Shown: piece by piece, positions 5,464 through 15,027 of the stretch | Position numbering within the stretch: position 1 is the stretch's first letter | Layout: the number at the start of each line of letters is the position of its first letter | Assembly (NCBI GenBank): GCA_043816305.1 | Contig: JBDRHZ010000053.1 | Span: 1-48,625 of the forward strand | Origin: JAHIVN01 sp018816645 | Lineage (GTDB): Bacteria > Patescibacteriota > Dojkabacteria > JAHIVN01 | Length of the DNA stretch: 48,625 nt | Direction of reading: 5' to 3' | Notes under the pieces: model-generated | Seen by the model: the letters and a program-made list of their open reading frames with translations, nothing else | The model's database searches: none | Told to the model about the DNA's origin: nothing | Position numbers and translations under genes: made by a program

Positions 5464-8415
5464 CTACCTGCCGCAGCACTTTTTATATTTCTTTCCGCTC
5501 CCACAAGGACAAGGATCATTCCTGCCAACTTTTGTATCATGAACAACTGTTTCTTGTCTTTTTGGACTCGCACTCGACTTTTGGGACTCAGTTGCAGTCC
5601 GCTTCGCTTTGCTTTGAAGGAAGCCTTTTACAGCATCAACCATCTCTCTGCTTCCTGTCAGCATATCCTGTATCTGGTCAACATTTGTTTTCACATTGAC
5701 CGGACTCCTCTGCTGTTCGACTCTCCTTACTTTGAATATTCGTCGCACAAAGCTCGATCTGGTAGACTTTATCAACTCGTCAAAATAGTTAAACGCTTCG
5801 TTCTTGTATTCAACCAGCGGGTCTCTTTGAGCCACACCTCGAAGTCCAATTCCTTCTCTCAGATCCTGCATAGCATCCAGGTGATCACTCCACAGCTGAT
5901 CCATAGACTGCAACAGAACGATCTTTGCTACATTGAGAAATTCTGGTTTACCTTGCTCCCGCTGCTTTGCTTCAAGCATTTCCTGTGTAGTTTTGACAAG
6001 AAGTTCTCGAACCTCATTCTGGTCTCGTCCCCCGATTGCCTTTATCAAGTGGTTTCTTGGTGTGAATTTCTCTACATCCTGAGCCTTGACCTTTAGACGG
6101 TCATCGCTCTTTGATAATTTGATAAAAGCCTCAAGAATTATCTTGTCGTCGGAGAAATCCAGAAAGTCATCGATCAGTTTTTCTGAATCCATTTTCGCTC
6201 CATCGGCTGAACGTCCTTCGAGGAGATCTTCGATTTCTATCATGATCTCATCAGAAATGTATCTTGGAAATTCGATGTCTTTTTTAACACCTTCATCCTT
6301 GCCAGAAAGAATTTTCTGGGCCTCACTTTCAAGAGTAAGAATGTTTCTACGCCTAGTATAAAAAATCTCTCTTTGCTGATTCATCACATCATCGTACTTC
6401 ACAACATTGTTTCGGATGTCAAAATGGTAGCCTTCCATTCTCTTCTGTGCTCTTTCGATAGCCCCACCTACAAGCTTTGACTCTATAGGCATATCATCTG
6501 GAATATTTGTCCGCTCCATGAGGGTTTGTATCATTTGTCCGCCCTGAATCCGCATTATCTCATCGTCTAAGGCAACAAAGAACCTGCTTTCACCAGGCTC
6601 CCCTTGTCTGCCGCTTCGTCCTCTAAGCTGATTATCTATTCTTCTAGCTTCATGTCTTTCTGTACCAATCACATATAGTCCTCCGCTTTTTTTCACTTTT
6701 CCGAACTCCTCTTCCGGCGCATCTGTACCTCCGAGTTTGATATCTGTTCCTCTTCCAGCCATATTTGTAGCAATAGTAACCGACCCGCTTTCTCCCGCTT
6801 TTGCGACAATATGTGCCTCTCTTTCGTGATGCTTTGCATTAAGAACCTCATGCTGAATACCTATTTTATCGAGCATTCTTGAAAGGAGCTCACTTATCTC
6901 GACCGAAGTAGTCCCTACCAGCATCGGCTGGCCTTTCTCGTGCCTTGCTTTTATCTCATTTACAACAGCATCAAACTTTGCCTGCCGATTTTTATAAACT
7001 CTATCTACTTGATCCTTACGGATGACTGGAACATTGGTTGGGACCTCTACTGAATCCAGGTTGTATATCTTATAAAACTCTTCAGCCTCTGTCATAACTG
7101 TTCCAGAACATCCTCCCAATACCTTATAGAGTCTAAAGAAATTTTGAAAAGTGATAGTGGCTAGCGTCTTGGATGCTTTCTTTATCTCTACGCCTTCCTT
7201 TGCCTCTATCGCCTGATGAAGACCTTCACTGTACCTTCTGCCTGGAAGAACTCTCCCAGAAAACTGGTCAACAATTAGAACCTGTCCATCTTTTACTATG
7301 TATTCATCATCTTTCTTGTATAATGTTTGCGCCTTCAGAGCATTTTCCAAGTGGTATGCGAGACGAGGGTCTTCCCAGACATTCTTCACTCCAAGCATCT
7401 TTTCAACTTTTTCTATTCCCTGATCGGTCAGCACAGCAGAATGTGCCTTCTCATCAATTGTAAAATCTTTGATGTCATCTAGGCCTTTGATTACTCCAGC
7501 AAATTTCTGGTAAAGCTCATTTGCCTGCTCAGCCGGAGCAGAAATAATTAGCGGAGTACGCGATTCATCAATCAAAACAGAGTCTACTTCATCCACGATA
7601 CAATAGTACAATTCGCCTTGAACTATCCTTTCGGCGTCTGGAGCCATATTGTCTCTTAGGTAATCAAAACCGAACTCATTATTTGTGCCATAAACGATAT
7701 CACAGCTATAGGCATCATGCTTTGTACATTCAACTAAATTATAGCCTTCTACATCTCCGGGATTTGCAATTTTTAGCGCATTTCTTGCCTCGTAGACCTC
7801 TTCTCCTTTGATCTCTTTGAGCTGCTCATCTGTGATGAACTTGTATGACTTCTGTGGGGTAATGATACCAACAGTGAAACCCAGTTCCGAAAGAATATAC
7901 CCTGCGTACTCCCCATCTCTCCTAGCCAAGTAATCATTCACAGTTACCATATGTACTCCTCTGCCTGTCAGTGCATAAAGTGCACCTGGTAAATGAATTA
8001 TCTGGGTCTTACCTTCTCCTGTTTTTACTTCAAGCAACTTGTTACCTTGAGCAAGAATAATACCTCCAAGGATTTGCACATCAAAGTGCCTTCTGTTGAA
8101 TTTTCTCTTGGTTACCTCTCTGACAATAGCAAACACCTCGGGCATAAACTCCTGAAGTTTGGAGATGACATCTCTCTCGTAGCTTGGAAGTTCCTGTTTA
8201 TAGTCCCTGGCTTTTATCGAAGACCTGTCCTCTTTAGGAACCTTCTTTACCAAGGGCACCAATTCCTTCCGAAATTTGTCCATTCTCTCTCGCAATTGAT
8301 CTGTGCTTAATTTTGAGACACTCGCTTCATATCCATTGACCTTCTCAACAAACACTTGCGAATTTCTCAATTGCTTTTCATTGCTATCAAATAGCTTTTT
8401 TATAAAGCCAAACAT
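5464..8415 (-). CDS. secA: Protein translocase subunit SecA
   Basis: SecA is the ATPase motor that pushes preproteins through SecYEG. The 983-aa product has Walker A KTGEGKT (131-137), DEVD (275-278) in CIVDEVDSVLIDE, the conserved TNNEFGFDYLRDNM, and helicase motifs TNMAGRGTDIKLGG and QLRGRSGRQG. It ends with the zinc-binding CPCGSGKKYKKCCGR tail that contacts lipids or SecB in other bacteria. Compared with usual SecA there is an insertion of about 40 residues (about 195-240, between TVGIITP and YGTNNEFG) in nucleotide-binding domain 1. secY is encoded at 33044-34345. A 123-bp gap separates it from the upstream 2H phosphodiesterase gene. Confidence 0.98.
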   Translation of the reverse strand: MFGFIKKLFDSNEKQLRNSQVFVEKVNGYEASVSKLSTDQLRERMDKFRKELVPLVKKVPKEDRSSIKARDYKQELPSYERDVISKLQEFMPEVFAIVREVTKRKFNRRHFDVQILGGIILAQGNKLLEVKTGEGKTQIIHLPGALYALTGRGVHMVTVNDYLARRDGEYAGYILSELGFTVGIITPQKSYKFITDEQLKEIKGEEVYEARNALKIANPGDVEGYNLVECTKHDAYSCDIVYGTNNEFGFDYLRDNMAPDAERIVQGELYYCIVDEVDSVLIDESRTPLIISAPAEQANELYQKFAGVIKGLDDIKDFTIDEKAHSAVLTDQGIEKVEKMLGVKNVWEDPRLAYHLENALKAQTLYKKDDEYIVKDGQVLIVDQFSGRVLPGRRYSEGLHQAIEAKEGVEIKKASKTLATITFQNFFRLYKVLGGCSGTVMTEAEEFYKIYNLDSVEVPTNVPVIRKDQVDRVYKNRQAKFDAVVNEIKARHEKGQPMLVGTTSVEISELLSRMLDKIGIQHEVLNAKHHEREAHIVAKAGESGSVTIATNMAGRGTDIKLGGTDAPEEEFGKVKKSGGLYVIGTERHEARRIDNQLRGRSGRQGEPGESRFFVALDDEIMRIQGGQMIQTLMERTNIPDDMPIESKLVGGAIERAQKRMEGYHFDIRNNVVKYDDVMNQQREIFYTRRRNILTLESEAQKILSGKDEGVKKDIEFPRYISDEIMIEIEDLLEGRSADGAKMDSEKLIDDFLDFSDDKIILEAFIKLSKSDDRLKVKAQDVEKFTPRNHLIKAIGGRDQNEVRELLVKTTQEMLEAKQREQGKPEFLNVAKIVLLQSMDQLWSDHLDAMQDLREGIGLRGVAQRDPLVEYKNEAFNYFDELIKSTRSSFVRRIFKVRRVEQQRSPVNVKTNVDQIQDMLTGSREMVDAVKGFLQSKAKRTATESQKSSASPKRQETVVHDTKVGRNDPCPCGSGKKYKKCCGR

Positions 8416-8435
8416 TCTAGAACCTTAAAATCTAA

Positions 8436-8519
8436 GTCGAGTTTAATCTTATCACATAGTTGTTCCAAAGGGTAGAATTTGACTCGACATAATTAAATTA
8501 TGTTTGTTTAAAGGGTAGA
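8436..8519. promoter_or_regulatory. Repeat-rich region upstream of secA
   Basis: Within 84 bp lie an inverted pair GTCGAGT (8436-8442) / ACTCGAC (8482-8488), the palindrome CATAATT-a-AATTATG (8488-8502), and a direct repeat AAAGGGTAGA (8467-8476 and 8510-8519). A weak -10 (GATAAG, minus strand) lies near 8446. The density of symmetry suggests a regulatory or leader region for secA, whose expression is controlled through its leader in other bacteria. No secM-like frame is visible. Confidence 0.3.
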
Positions 8520-8538
8520 GAATTTTATGACAAGCAGC

Positions 8539-9126
8539 TTATGCCTTTTTATCTAAGCCCAAGTGAAGACTTGACACAATTCTGTATTCCGGTCCGCTCT
8601 CTCGAAAAATGCTCTCCAACAAAAAGATTTTGTTTACATGGAATTCCCTCCATAGTTCAATACCTGCAATTTTATTCCGGATATCGGTAACAACCTGATT
8701 ATTCAGCCTGCTGTTAACACGAGCAATAGTAAAATGATATATCGGGTCAGACTCATGAAGAACTTGCTCCACATCACCCAAGTTACCCTGAACCTTACCG
8801 AAGACTTGGTTCAGCCTATCTAATCCTTCGGATTTCGCAACTCTTGTATAAAGTATACTTGGCCATCTCTGGCCCGGAAAACCGAACTTTGATTCCTTTA
8901 TCCTAAGATCAAAAGAAGGTGTCTGGGAAATTATCTCCTTTAGCCCTTTTCCTATAAGTCCGATACTTCCCTCGTTTACAATATCGCCCAGAAACCTTAT
9001 AGTCAAATGTATATTCTCACTTCTTGTAAACCGGAGGTATTTCTTGAAGCGTTTGACGCTTGATTGTAACTCGATTAACGAGTTAAGCACATTAGTTGAC
9101 GGATAGATTGCTAAAAATGCCCTCAT
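8539..9126 (-). CDS. thpR: RNA 2',3'-cyclic phosphodiesterase / 2'-5' RNA ligase-like (2H family)
   Basis: The 195-aa product has both HxT motifs of the 2H phosphoesterase superfamily: HLTIRFLG near residue 41 and HFTIAR near residue 131. It has the usual LigT/ThpR length and the start MRAFLAIYPS. Such enzymes open 2',3'-cyclic phosphates on RNA in the cytoplasm. The start overlaps the stop of the preceding glycosyltransferase gene (ATGA), so it is translated as part of that operon. The symbol is assigned by family and not by a tested function. Confidence 0.88.
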   Translation of the reverse strand: MRAFLAIYPSTNVLNSLIELQSSVKRFKKYLRFTRSENIHLTIRFLGDIVNEGSIGLIGKGLKEIISQTPSFDLRIKESKFGFPGQRWPSILYTRVAKSEGLDRLNQVFGKVQGNLGDVEQVLHESDPIYHFTIARVNSRLNNQVVTDIRNKIAGIELWREFHVNKIFLLESIFRESGPEYRIVSSLHLGLDKKA

Positions 9127-10238
9127 CCAGATGAAAGTAACTTCTTATAAACATTAATTATTTGTCCGCCTATATTCTCCCAGCTGTAATTCTTTGCCTC
9201 CTTCATACAAAGTGCTCCAAGCTTTCTCCGTAATTTCTCATCCTCTATTAGTGTAAGTATTTTCGCACGCAACTGAGCAACACTTCTGTTTTCTACTAAC
9301 AACTCTGGTATATTCCGAAGAACATAGCGGTATCCTTCGTTTGCAAAAGCAATTGTAGGCTTGCCAGACGCCATTGACTCAATCAGAACAATCCCGAAAC
9401 ATTCGCCTTTCACAGCTGGGAAAACGCATATGTCCGCAGTAGCAAAATAACGTGGTTTAAGCTTCTCAGGAATATAACCCTCAAAGTGAACATCTGCCAG
9501 CTTCAGCTCCTTCACTAAGCTGTGCAGATCATCACGCAAGGGACCATCTCCAGCTACAATCAACCTTACGTTATCAAAGTCAGCCTTCACTTTGGCAAAC
9601 GCTCTAATCAGATAACTTACTCCCTTGCGCTTCTCAAATCTGCCTACTGTAAAAATGTTGATTTTGTCATCATCAAACTTCTCAAGAGGGACATTCTTTG
9701 TTGAAAAAGTCTCAAGGCTTACTCCATGGGGTATCACAGTGTAGTTCCCAGGAATTACTTCCTCGGCCTCGTCTTTCGCTGCATCAGATGAGGCAATAAA
9801 AGTATCTATTTTGCTGTAGGCTTCTCGCAATGGTATTCTCAAGAACCTAGCAAAGAATCGAAACAGGAAATTTGCACCATAAATCATATATGTTGAAACA
9901 ATAGGGCAATCTGCATATTTCAATACTCGTCCGCCCAGGAAAGGGGAAAATGGAGCACTCACATGTATCAGGTCAAACTTCTCTTTTGCCAAGACCTTTT
10001 TGATTTCAGAAGAACCAGAACCGATAACGGTCGGGATCGTATTTGCATTTCCTTTTATGATGATCTGCTTCCCGAAAACAATGATTTTTCCCTTAAACTC
10101 CCCTTCATCTTTCGATGGAGGTACAAGAAAACGTATATCATATCCACTTTTCAACAAGAACCTCCCAAGTCCTTTAAAAACCTGCTGGACACCTGCATCG
10201 CTGTCTAAGGTTGTATCTAAAACGAACCCAATTTTCAT
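9123..10238 (-). CDS. Glycosyltransferase family 4 (GT-B)
   Basis: This 371-aa protein starts with MKIGFVLDTTLDSDAGVQQV, the usual GT4 donor-fold opening, and has VGRFEKRKGVSYLIRAF and a GECFGIVLIESMASG motif, the E-x7-E pair that holds the nucleotide sugar. I start at ATG 10238, 4 nt after the previous stop; a GTG 15 nt earlier is in frame but lies inside the upstream gene. It overlaps the next gene by 4 nt. Together with its neighbour it probably adds successive sugars to a lipid or surface glycan. The acceptor is unknown. Confidence 0.9.
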   Translation of the reverse strand: MKIGFVLDTTLDSDAGVQQVFKGLGRFLLKSGYDIRFLVPPSKDEGEFKGKIIVFGKQIIIKGNANTIPTVIGSGSSEIKKVLAKEKFDLIHVSAPFSPFLGGRVLKYADCPIVSTYMIYGANFLFRFFARFLRIPLREAYSKIDTFIASSDAAKDEAEEVIPGNYTVIPHGVSLETFSTKNVPLEKFDDDKINIFTVGRFEKRKGVSYLIRAFAKVKADFDNVRLIVAGDGPLRDDLHSLVKELKLADVHFEGYIPEKLKPRYFATADICVFPAVKGECFGIVLIESMASGKPTIAFANEGYRYVLRNIPELLVENRSVAQLRAKILTLIEDEKLRRKLGALCMKEAKNYSWENIGGQIINVYKKLLSSG

Positions 10239-10242
10239 CTTT

Positions 10243-11445
10243 CTAAATATCACTTAACTTTTTGTACCACTTCTTTAGACTTTCATTTACACTTTTTTTA
10301 TCCTTGATCCTTACCTCTCTCTTAGCGTTTAGTGCCTGTTCATAAACATTTATTACACTATCTACAATTCTTGGCCAGGCATATTTTTTGACTTCCTGAA
10401 TTCCCCACTGACCCATGACCTCTCTCAACTCCTTATTTGAAGCCAGTATTTTCAACTTCTTTACAAAATCATCTGTTTTTTGAGGCTTTACCAGAAACAA
10501 CGAACCCGTATCTTTCAATACAGTTCTATACCCTGGATTATCACCCCCTACCACTGATTTCCCAGTTGCCATTGCCTCGAGAAGCACAATACCCAAACTT
10601 TCTCCATATAAGGCAGGGGAACAATAAATATCACAAGTTGCATATAGTCTGGATTTCAGTTTTTCTTCTATGTAACCCAACACCTCAACATCATCTATAG
10701 AATATCTCTTGATATAGCTTTGTACACTTTCGAACTCATCCCCGTCACCGCCTAGAATTAGTCTGATATTTTTCATCTTCCTTTTTAGACGTCTAAAAGC
10801 TTTTACAAGATATATTGCTCCCTTTCTCCTATCCATTCTCCCCAGGAAAAGTATATTAATTTTTCCATCAATATATTTCTGCAAGGGCTTCTTTCTCCTG
10901 CTAAAAGCTTGTAAATCGATTCCATTGGGAACTATGTGTATCTTCTTGTCACTGAACTCTCGTATATACTTAGTAGGAACCGTTGATACTGCTATGATGC
11001 TATCCAATAAATTTACAACCGAGCTTGCAATCGGCATTACCAGCGTAGCAAATGATTGTATAAGAATGTTTTTTCTATTTGCAGCATGAAAAGTTGCTAC
11101 GTTCACTGATTTTGATTCAGCCAAGATCTGCATTGAAATAACAGGAATCCAGGGCTCATGAAAGTGTATTATATCAAATTTCTCCCTTTTCAAAACCTCC
11201 TTCAGTTCTTTTCTTTTCTTACCTACTGCTATACTCAACTCGATTCGTGTATCAGCCCAGGGAAGTTCATTCGATGCCCCGAGAAGTATCAGGTCTTTTC
11301 TTTTGCTTGGTACACCTTTCGCTGCTGGAGCAATAATTTTCACAGTATGTCCCTTTTTTCGCAGTTCAGTAGCAAGATATTCTATATGACTTTGAACACC
11401 ACCCGAACGCAGGAAATTGTAAGGACAAACTTGAGCTATCTTCAT
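10243..11445 (-). CDS. Glycosyltransferase family 4, PimA-like
   Basis: The 400-aa product opens MKIAQVCPYNFLRSGGVQSH, very like mycobacterial PimA, and has LGRMDRRKGAIYLVKAFRRL and the E-x7-E motif in YGESLGIVLLEAMATG. It carries a C-terminal lysine-rich tail of about 40 residues. GT4 enzymes of this kind are membrane-associated and transfer a hexose from a nucleotide sugar to a lipid carrier. The tail and the amphipathic face of the N-domain would suit membrane binding. It lies 48 bp after hpf and 4 nt before the second GT4 gene. Sugar specificity cannot be read from sequence. Confidence 0.92.
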   Translation of the reverse strand: MKIAQVCPYNFLRSGGVQSHIEYLATELRKKGHTVKIIAPAAKGVPSKRKDLILLGASNELPWADTRIELSIAVGKKRKELKEVLKREKFDIIHFHEPWIPVISMQILAESKSVNVATFHAANRKNILIQSFATLVMPIASSVVNLLDSIIAVSTVPTKYIREFSDKKIHIVPNGIDLQAFSRRKKPLQKYIDGKINILFLGRMDRRKGAIYLVKAFRRLKRKMKNIRLILGGDGDEFESVQSYIKRYSIDDVEVLGYIEEKLKSRLYATCDIYCSPALYGESLGIVLLEAMATGKSVVGGDNPGYRTVLKDTGSLFLVKPQKTDDFVKKLKILASNKELREVMGQWGIQEVKKYAWPRIVDSVINVYEQALNAKREVRIKDKKSVNESLKKWYKKLSDI

Positions 11446-11493
11446 AAATCTATTATTTCTCTTTCTACTCGAATTGATATATCGCCGATCTTT

Positions 11494-12087
11494 TTATCCA
11501 TCCCTTGGCTCTACAAGACCATATGTCCCGTCAGCACGCTTGTACACCATAGAGTACTTGCTTTCATTTTCAATATTTTTGAACATAAAAGCTTCGTGAC
11601 CCAGAAGCTCCATTCTTTCTATCGCCTCAGCAGGATGCATAGGAGAGTTTTGACTGTACTGCTTATACCTAGTAATCACAGGAGAAACTTCAATGTTATC
11701 GGCATAGACATCCTCCTTGATACTGGTAATTTCTTCTTGAAATTTATCTTTCTCCACAACCTTCCAGGACTCATCTCCTTCCCACTTCCTTGTTGCGTCA
11801 TGATATCTTACTAGCCTTCTTCGCAGTACCGGATCAACTAAATCGACGATAGCATAGAAATCGCTCCCCGCCTCCTCCACCCTTACCATAGTTGATTTCG
11901 GCATCATGATAGTAATCTCAACCTTCAGATCATTTTCAACACCAGCATGTGAAATCCCTTTCTTAAGCTCAACCTGAACCTTGTTGGCTTTCCCTAAAAA
12001 ATTTTCATGCTTCTTTAACATCTTATTCACCTTATCCTTTATAGGCTCGGTAACTTTGATGCCTCTGCCTGTTATCAATATATTCAT
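11494..12087 (-). CDS. hpf: Ribosome hibernation promoting factor, long form
   Basis: Long HPF binds the decoding centre of idle ribosomes and dimerises them to 100S particles. The 197-aa product has the N-terminal S30AE domain (ITGRGIKVTEPIKDKVNKML at the start) and, after a linker, the C-terminal dimerisation domain (about 138-197: ITRYKQYSQNSPMHPAEA, MELLGHEAFMFKN, DGTYGLVEP). It is placed unusually, 24 bp after a membrane protein gene at the end of the secretion-type gene run, so it may be co-expressed with it. Confidence 0.95.
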   Translation of the reverse strand: MNILITGRGIKVTEPIKDKVNKMLKKHENFLGKANKVQVELKKGISHAGVENDLKVEITIMMPKSTMVRVEEAGSDFYAIVDLVDPVLRRRLVRYHDATRKWEGDESWKVVEKDKFQEEITSIKEDVYADNIEVSPVITRYKQYSQNSPMHPAEAIERMELLGHEAFMFKNIENESKYSMVYKRADGTYGLVEPRDG

Positions 12088-12111
12088 GTTTATAGATCTA
12101 AAAAATAAGAA

Positions 12112-12930
12112 CTAACTAATACCACAAAATAGTAAAAATGCAAACAGAAGAATTAGAACATATTCTAAAAATATTCCCTTTGTTAGGGTTCTATCAAGCC
12201 GATGATTCAAGATAGAAAATAAGAAATAAAAAAGTAGGAAGACTGTTACGTTAACACCAAGCATTATCACACCAGCGCTATGCAGGACCAAAAATGATAA
12301 TGCGACAACAACAGCTGAGCCAATCACATACCCTCCTTGGATTATCCCTAGTTGACTCTTTCTGTATATAAGAAGCATACCAAGTATTGTAACAAGTAAT
12401 GATACCAGAAAAGCGCTTATCCAGATATCCAGCCCCCAGAAAACCTCGAGATTTATGATCAGATTCAGCCCAAAGAAAAATATTATCAGCTTCATTACTT
12501 CATATACATACCGAGTTTTTTCCTCGGTTTTGAATTCGTCTTCATAATATGAACGTATGTTTATGAATAGAATCACAAATACAACTGACATCAAAGCTAT
12601 AACAATAATCCTTATCAAATCATCTTTATGAAAAAATATAAAACCTGAAACCGAAAATAGTAGTAATAACGGAAGCATTATATGATTTAACAGATGTCCC
12701 CAGAGCGAATAGACATTCACTGAGGGCATATCTACTTGCCGGAGAACCTTTGTTGCATAGCGCCAGTTAAGATATATCTCCAAAAAAACCACTAACGCAG
12801 TGCCACATATTGCATATAGAAACTCCTTGGTTCCATAGTCTTTTAAAACCTGTAGCCCGAATAGCAAACCCAGTCCAACCAGCAGTGCATAAAAGATACT
12901 TCTTCTATTCGTAATTATGTACTTGAACAC
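12112..12930 (-). CDS. Polytopic membrane protein, 272 aa, unknown
   Basis: I do not recognise a family. About eight or nine hydrophobic segments span nearly the whole length, with short polar loops (for example YYEDEFKTEEKTRYVYE around residues 128-144). There is no signal sequence or soluble domain. The gene sits 26 bp after the CAP-domain gene and 24 bp before hpf, all on the same strand, so it probably belongs to the same transcript. A role in the envelope or secretion machine is inferred only from position. Confidence 0.75.
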   Translation of the reverse strand: MFKYIITNRRSIFYALLVGLGLLFGLQVLKDYGTKEFLYAICGTALVVFLEIYLNWRYATKVLRQVDMPSVNVYSLWGHLLNHIMLPLLLLFSVSGFIFFHKDDLIRIIVIALMSVVFVILFINIRSYYEDEFKTEEKTRYVYEVMKLIIFFFGLNLIINLEVFWGLDIWISAFLVSLLVTILGMLLIYRKSQLGIIQGGYVIGSAVVVALSFLVLHSAGVIMLGVNVTVFLLFYFLFSILNHRLDRTLTKGIFLEYVLILLFAFLLFCGIS

Positions 12931-12956
12931 GCTTACTCTCTTAAAAGAGTTAAATA

Positions 12957-14405
12957 TTAAAGAATCTCGCCTCCGCCACCTAAAAGACTCGCAAAAAGCA
13001 AAACTATAAAAACAGGAATATGCAAATAGTTATTTGACGCCCCCTTAGTAAGTCCTGTCTTTGCAAGCATAATCTGCTCAACGATAAGGATAATTATCAT
13101 AATGAGAGTGATGAAAAAGTTCACTTGTCCTCGAAGCGTCCTTGTAAAGATCCTCTCCCATATATCATCAAGGAACCACTTTTGAGATTTCACCGACAGA
13201 TCACCACTTAAATCAGGACCCAGTTTTTGTAGAAGTTCTTCCAACTCACTAGCTGAAAATTCCGTTTCAGTTGAATTTCCGGCTTTGTCGAGTGCAGACA
13301 GGTACAATGAATGTAAGTTCGCAGGATCAATTAGTAAGGAGGCTTTCCACGATTCATCGACAAGAGCAAATATAATCACATCATCATCATATTTTCCCTT
13401 TACCTCACTTGGATTATCTTGGACTTCTATCAGAAAGTGGTATTTTCTCCCAAGGTCGTTGATTTCGTAGTATTCTACCTCAGCACTGTCTACGATAAAA
13501 CTTGGAGCAATAGTATCCACAGTTATTATGACCTTGTTTGAGCTGTCACTGGCAACCTTTCCATCTCTCAGTGCTTTTGCTGAAAGAATGTGCTTCCCCT
13601 CATCGTAAGGCTCAGTTGTAATAAACTCAAAATTATCATCGTCCTTCACGTCAGCGTCCCCTTTCCTATCACTGCTGTCATATATTCTCACTTCCCGGGC
13701 TTTTTCAGATACTCCACGAACAGTAAACGCAGCATCCATTAATATCTCACCATCAGTTGGACTTGTCAGGGTTGGCGGTTCTAGTTTCAAACTTGGGTTG
13801 TCGAATAAATCCTCATCTCCAGTAGTTGGAAGCTGGCTTTCGGCTGGGAGAACTGACTGTTGTAGCTCAAGTGAACCAAACATTTGAACTACTATGGTTG
13901 TTTCCTGCCCCTGAAAATCCCCAGTTACTGCAGCTATCCCAATATTTGTATAATTCACATTGATGATATTATCTCTATGAGTCGGACTTGCCATCCAGGC
14001 ACTATGGATCGGGGCTGCACTCGAAAAGTCCTTTGCAAGATTTTCTCCAGCATATACATAGGAGTATCCTGCCTGAGAGATAAATATCCAGGGAGACTCT
14101 CCGTTTGGCCCATAATGAGCCCAATAATCCTTTTCAAGCATATCCTGTCCTTTGGCATAGGCAGCCGATACCAATCTCGAATCGACAGTCAAAGTCCCAA
14201 GATTCCTTGCACTTCTCTCAGCATTTGTATAATTTACAAGTTCACTAACATTAATATTTGATGCATATACAAGAAATATATCCTTTGGAAGAATTCTTGT
14301 CGCGAGCAGATTAAAAATACATACAACAAGAACTGCCCCCAACAAGAATCTGGAAGTCACAAATCTTTTGATCTTGATCACGTTGCTTTTGATAAGTTCA
14401 TCCAT
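12957..14405 (-). CDS. CAP (SCP/PR-1) domain surface protein with Ig-like region
   Basis: The 482-aa product has an N-terminal signal-anchor (about 17-36) and then a CAP domain (about 50-178). The cavity residues are His97 in HYGPNG, Glu121 in GENLA and His143 in SPTHRDNI, and all are present. Two Ig-like beta domains follow (about 205-300 and 300-385). The C-terminus has two membrane segments (about 430-455 and 462-480). Bacterial CAP proteins of this YkwD-like type are exported; their biochemical role is mostly unknown. The gene follows an unknown membrane protein gene by 7 bp, downstream of the VirB4-type ATPase gene, which suggests a surface part of that system. Confidence 0.9.
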   Translation of the reverse strand: MDELIKSNVIKIKRFVTSRFLLGAVLVVCIFNLLATRILPKDIFLVYASNINVSELVNYTNAERSARNLGTLTVDSRLVSAAYAKGQDMLEKDYWAHYGPNGESPWIFISQAGYSYVYAGENLAKDFSSAAPIHSAWMASPTHRDNIINVNYTNIGIAAVTGDFQGQETTIVVQMFGSLELQQSVLPAESQLPTTGDEDLFDNPSLKLEPPTLTSPTDGEILMDAAFTVRGVSEKAREVRIYDSSDRKGDADVKDDDNFEFITTEPYDEGKHILSAKALRDGKVASDSSNKVIITVDTIAPSFIVDSAEVEYYEINDLGRKYHFLIEVQDNPSEVKGKYDDDVIIFALVDESWKASLLIDPANLHSLYLSALDKAGNSTETEFSASELEELLQKLGPDLSGDLSVKSQKWFLDDIWERIFTRTLRGQVNFFITLIMIIILIVEQIMLAKTGLTKGASNNYLHIPVFIVLLFASLLGGGGEIL

Positions 14406-14412
14406 AGATTTT

Positions 14413-14964
14413 TCACTCTAAAACGAAATCTTCAAATCTTTGCACTCTAAAATTGTCACTTTCAACTACTACCTTGACCCGGTATTTTCCATTGGGAAGC
14501 AGTTTTTTGAAGTAACTTGGATTTGATTGATTTACATCCTTTTCCATCTTTTCATAATCGATCTCTCCTCGAATCTCCCAGCTAACTGTATAGGTTTTGC
14601 CCGCCCAAGCCGTTTCGTCAACATAAGGAACGGTCATAAATGAAACAAAGTGATCCTCATTTAGCTTTCCAACATCCTGGATTTCGACAAGAATATCTTT
14701 TTGGGCACTTGCCTTCTGAATCATATTGATTGATTTTGAGGAAGCAAAAAGTGTAAGCGGTATCGATAATACTATAAATAGGAACACAAGCATAGAAAAA
14801 ATCGGCTTCCCTCCAAATCCGTACCTGATTTTTGTCAAGATCCTAACTTTTTTTGAAAGATGAACCATCGCAGCTGTAAGAAAAAAAACGATTGAAAAGA
14901 TAACTACTATTATGACAAGAAATAATGGGAAGGGAATATCGATTGTAGCTGGGTTTTTCATCAC
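14413..14964 (-). CDS. Membrane protein with small extracytoplasmic domain, 183 aa, unknown
   Basis: Two membrane segments (about 9-33 and 54-73) flank a basic loop (HLSKKVRILTKIRYGFGGK). The last 110 residues look like a single beta-rich domain outside the membrane. I recognise no family. It is encoded 63 bp after the VirB4-type ATPase and 7 bp before the CAP-domain gene, which makes it a candidate membrane part of the secretion-like apparatus, by position only. Confidence 0.72.
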   Translation of the reverse strand: MMKNPATIDIPFPLFLVIIVVIFSIVFFLTAAMVHLSKKVRILTKIRYGFGGKPIFSMLVFLFIVLSIPLTLFASSKSINMIQKASAQKDILVEIQDVGKLNEDHFVSFMTVPYVDETAWAGKTYTVSWEIRGEIDYEKMEKDVNQSNPSYFKKLLPNGKYRVKVVVESDNFRVQRFEDFVLE

Positions 14965-15027
14965 TTAGAGAATTGTCGCTGGCTAAACTATTTTCATGCA
15001 ACAAGCTAATGAGTCAGATTTTTCATT

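Noticed and set aside
5428..6096. 222-aa plus-strand open frame
   Set aside because: It is antisense to the conserved C-terminus of secA, and its residues show no family or composition of a real protein.
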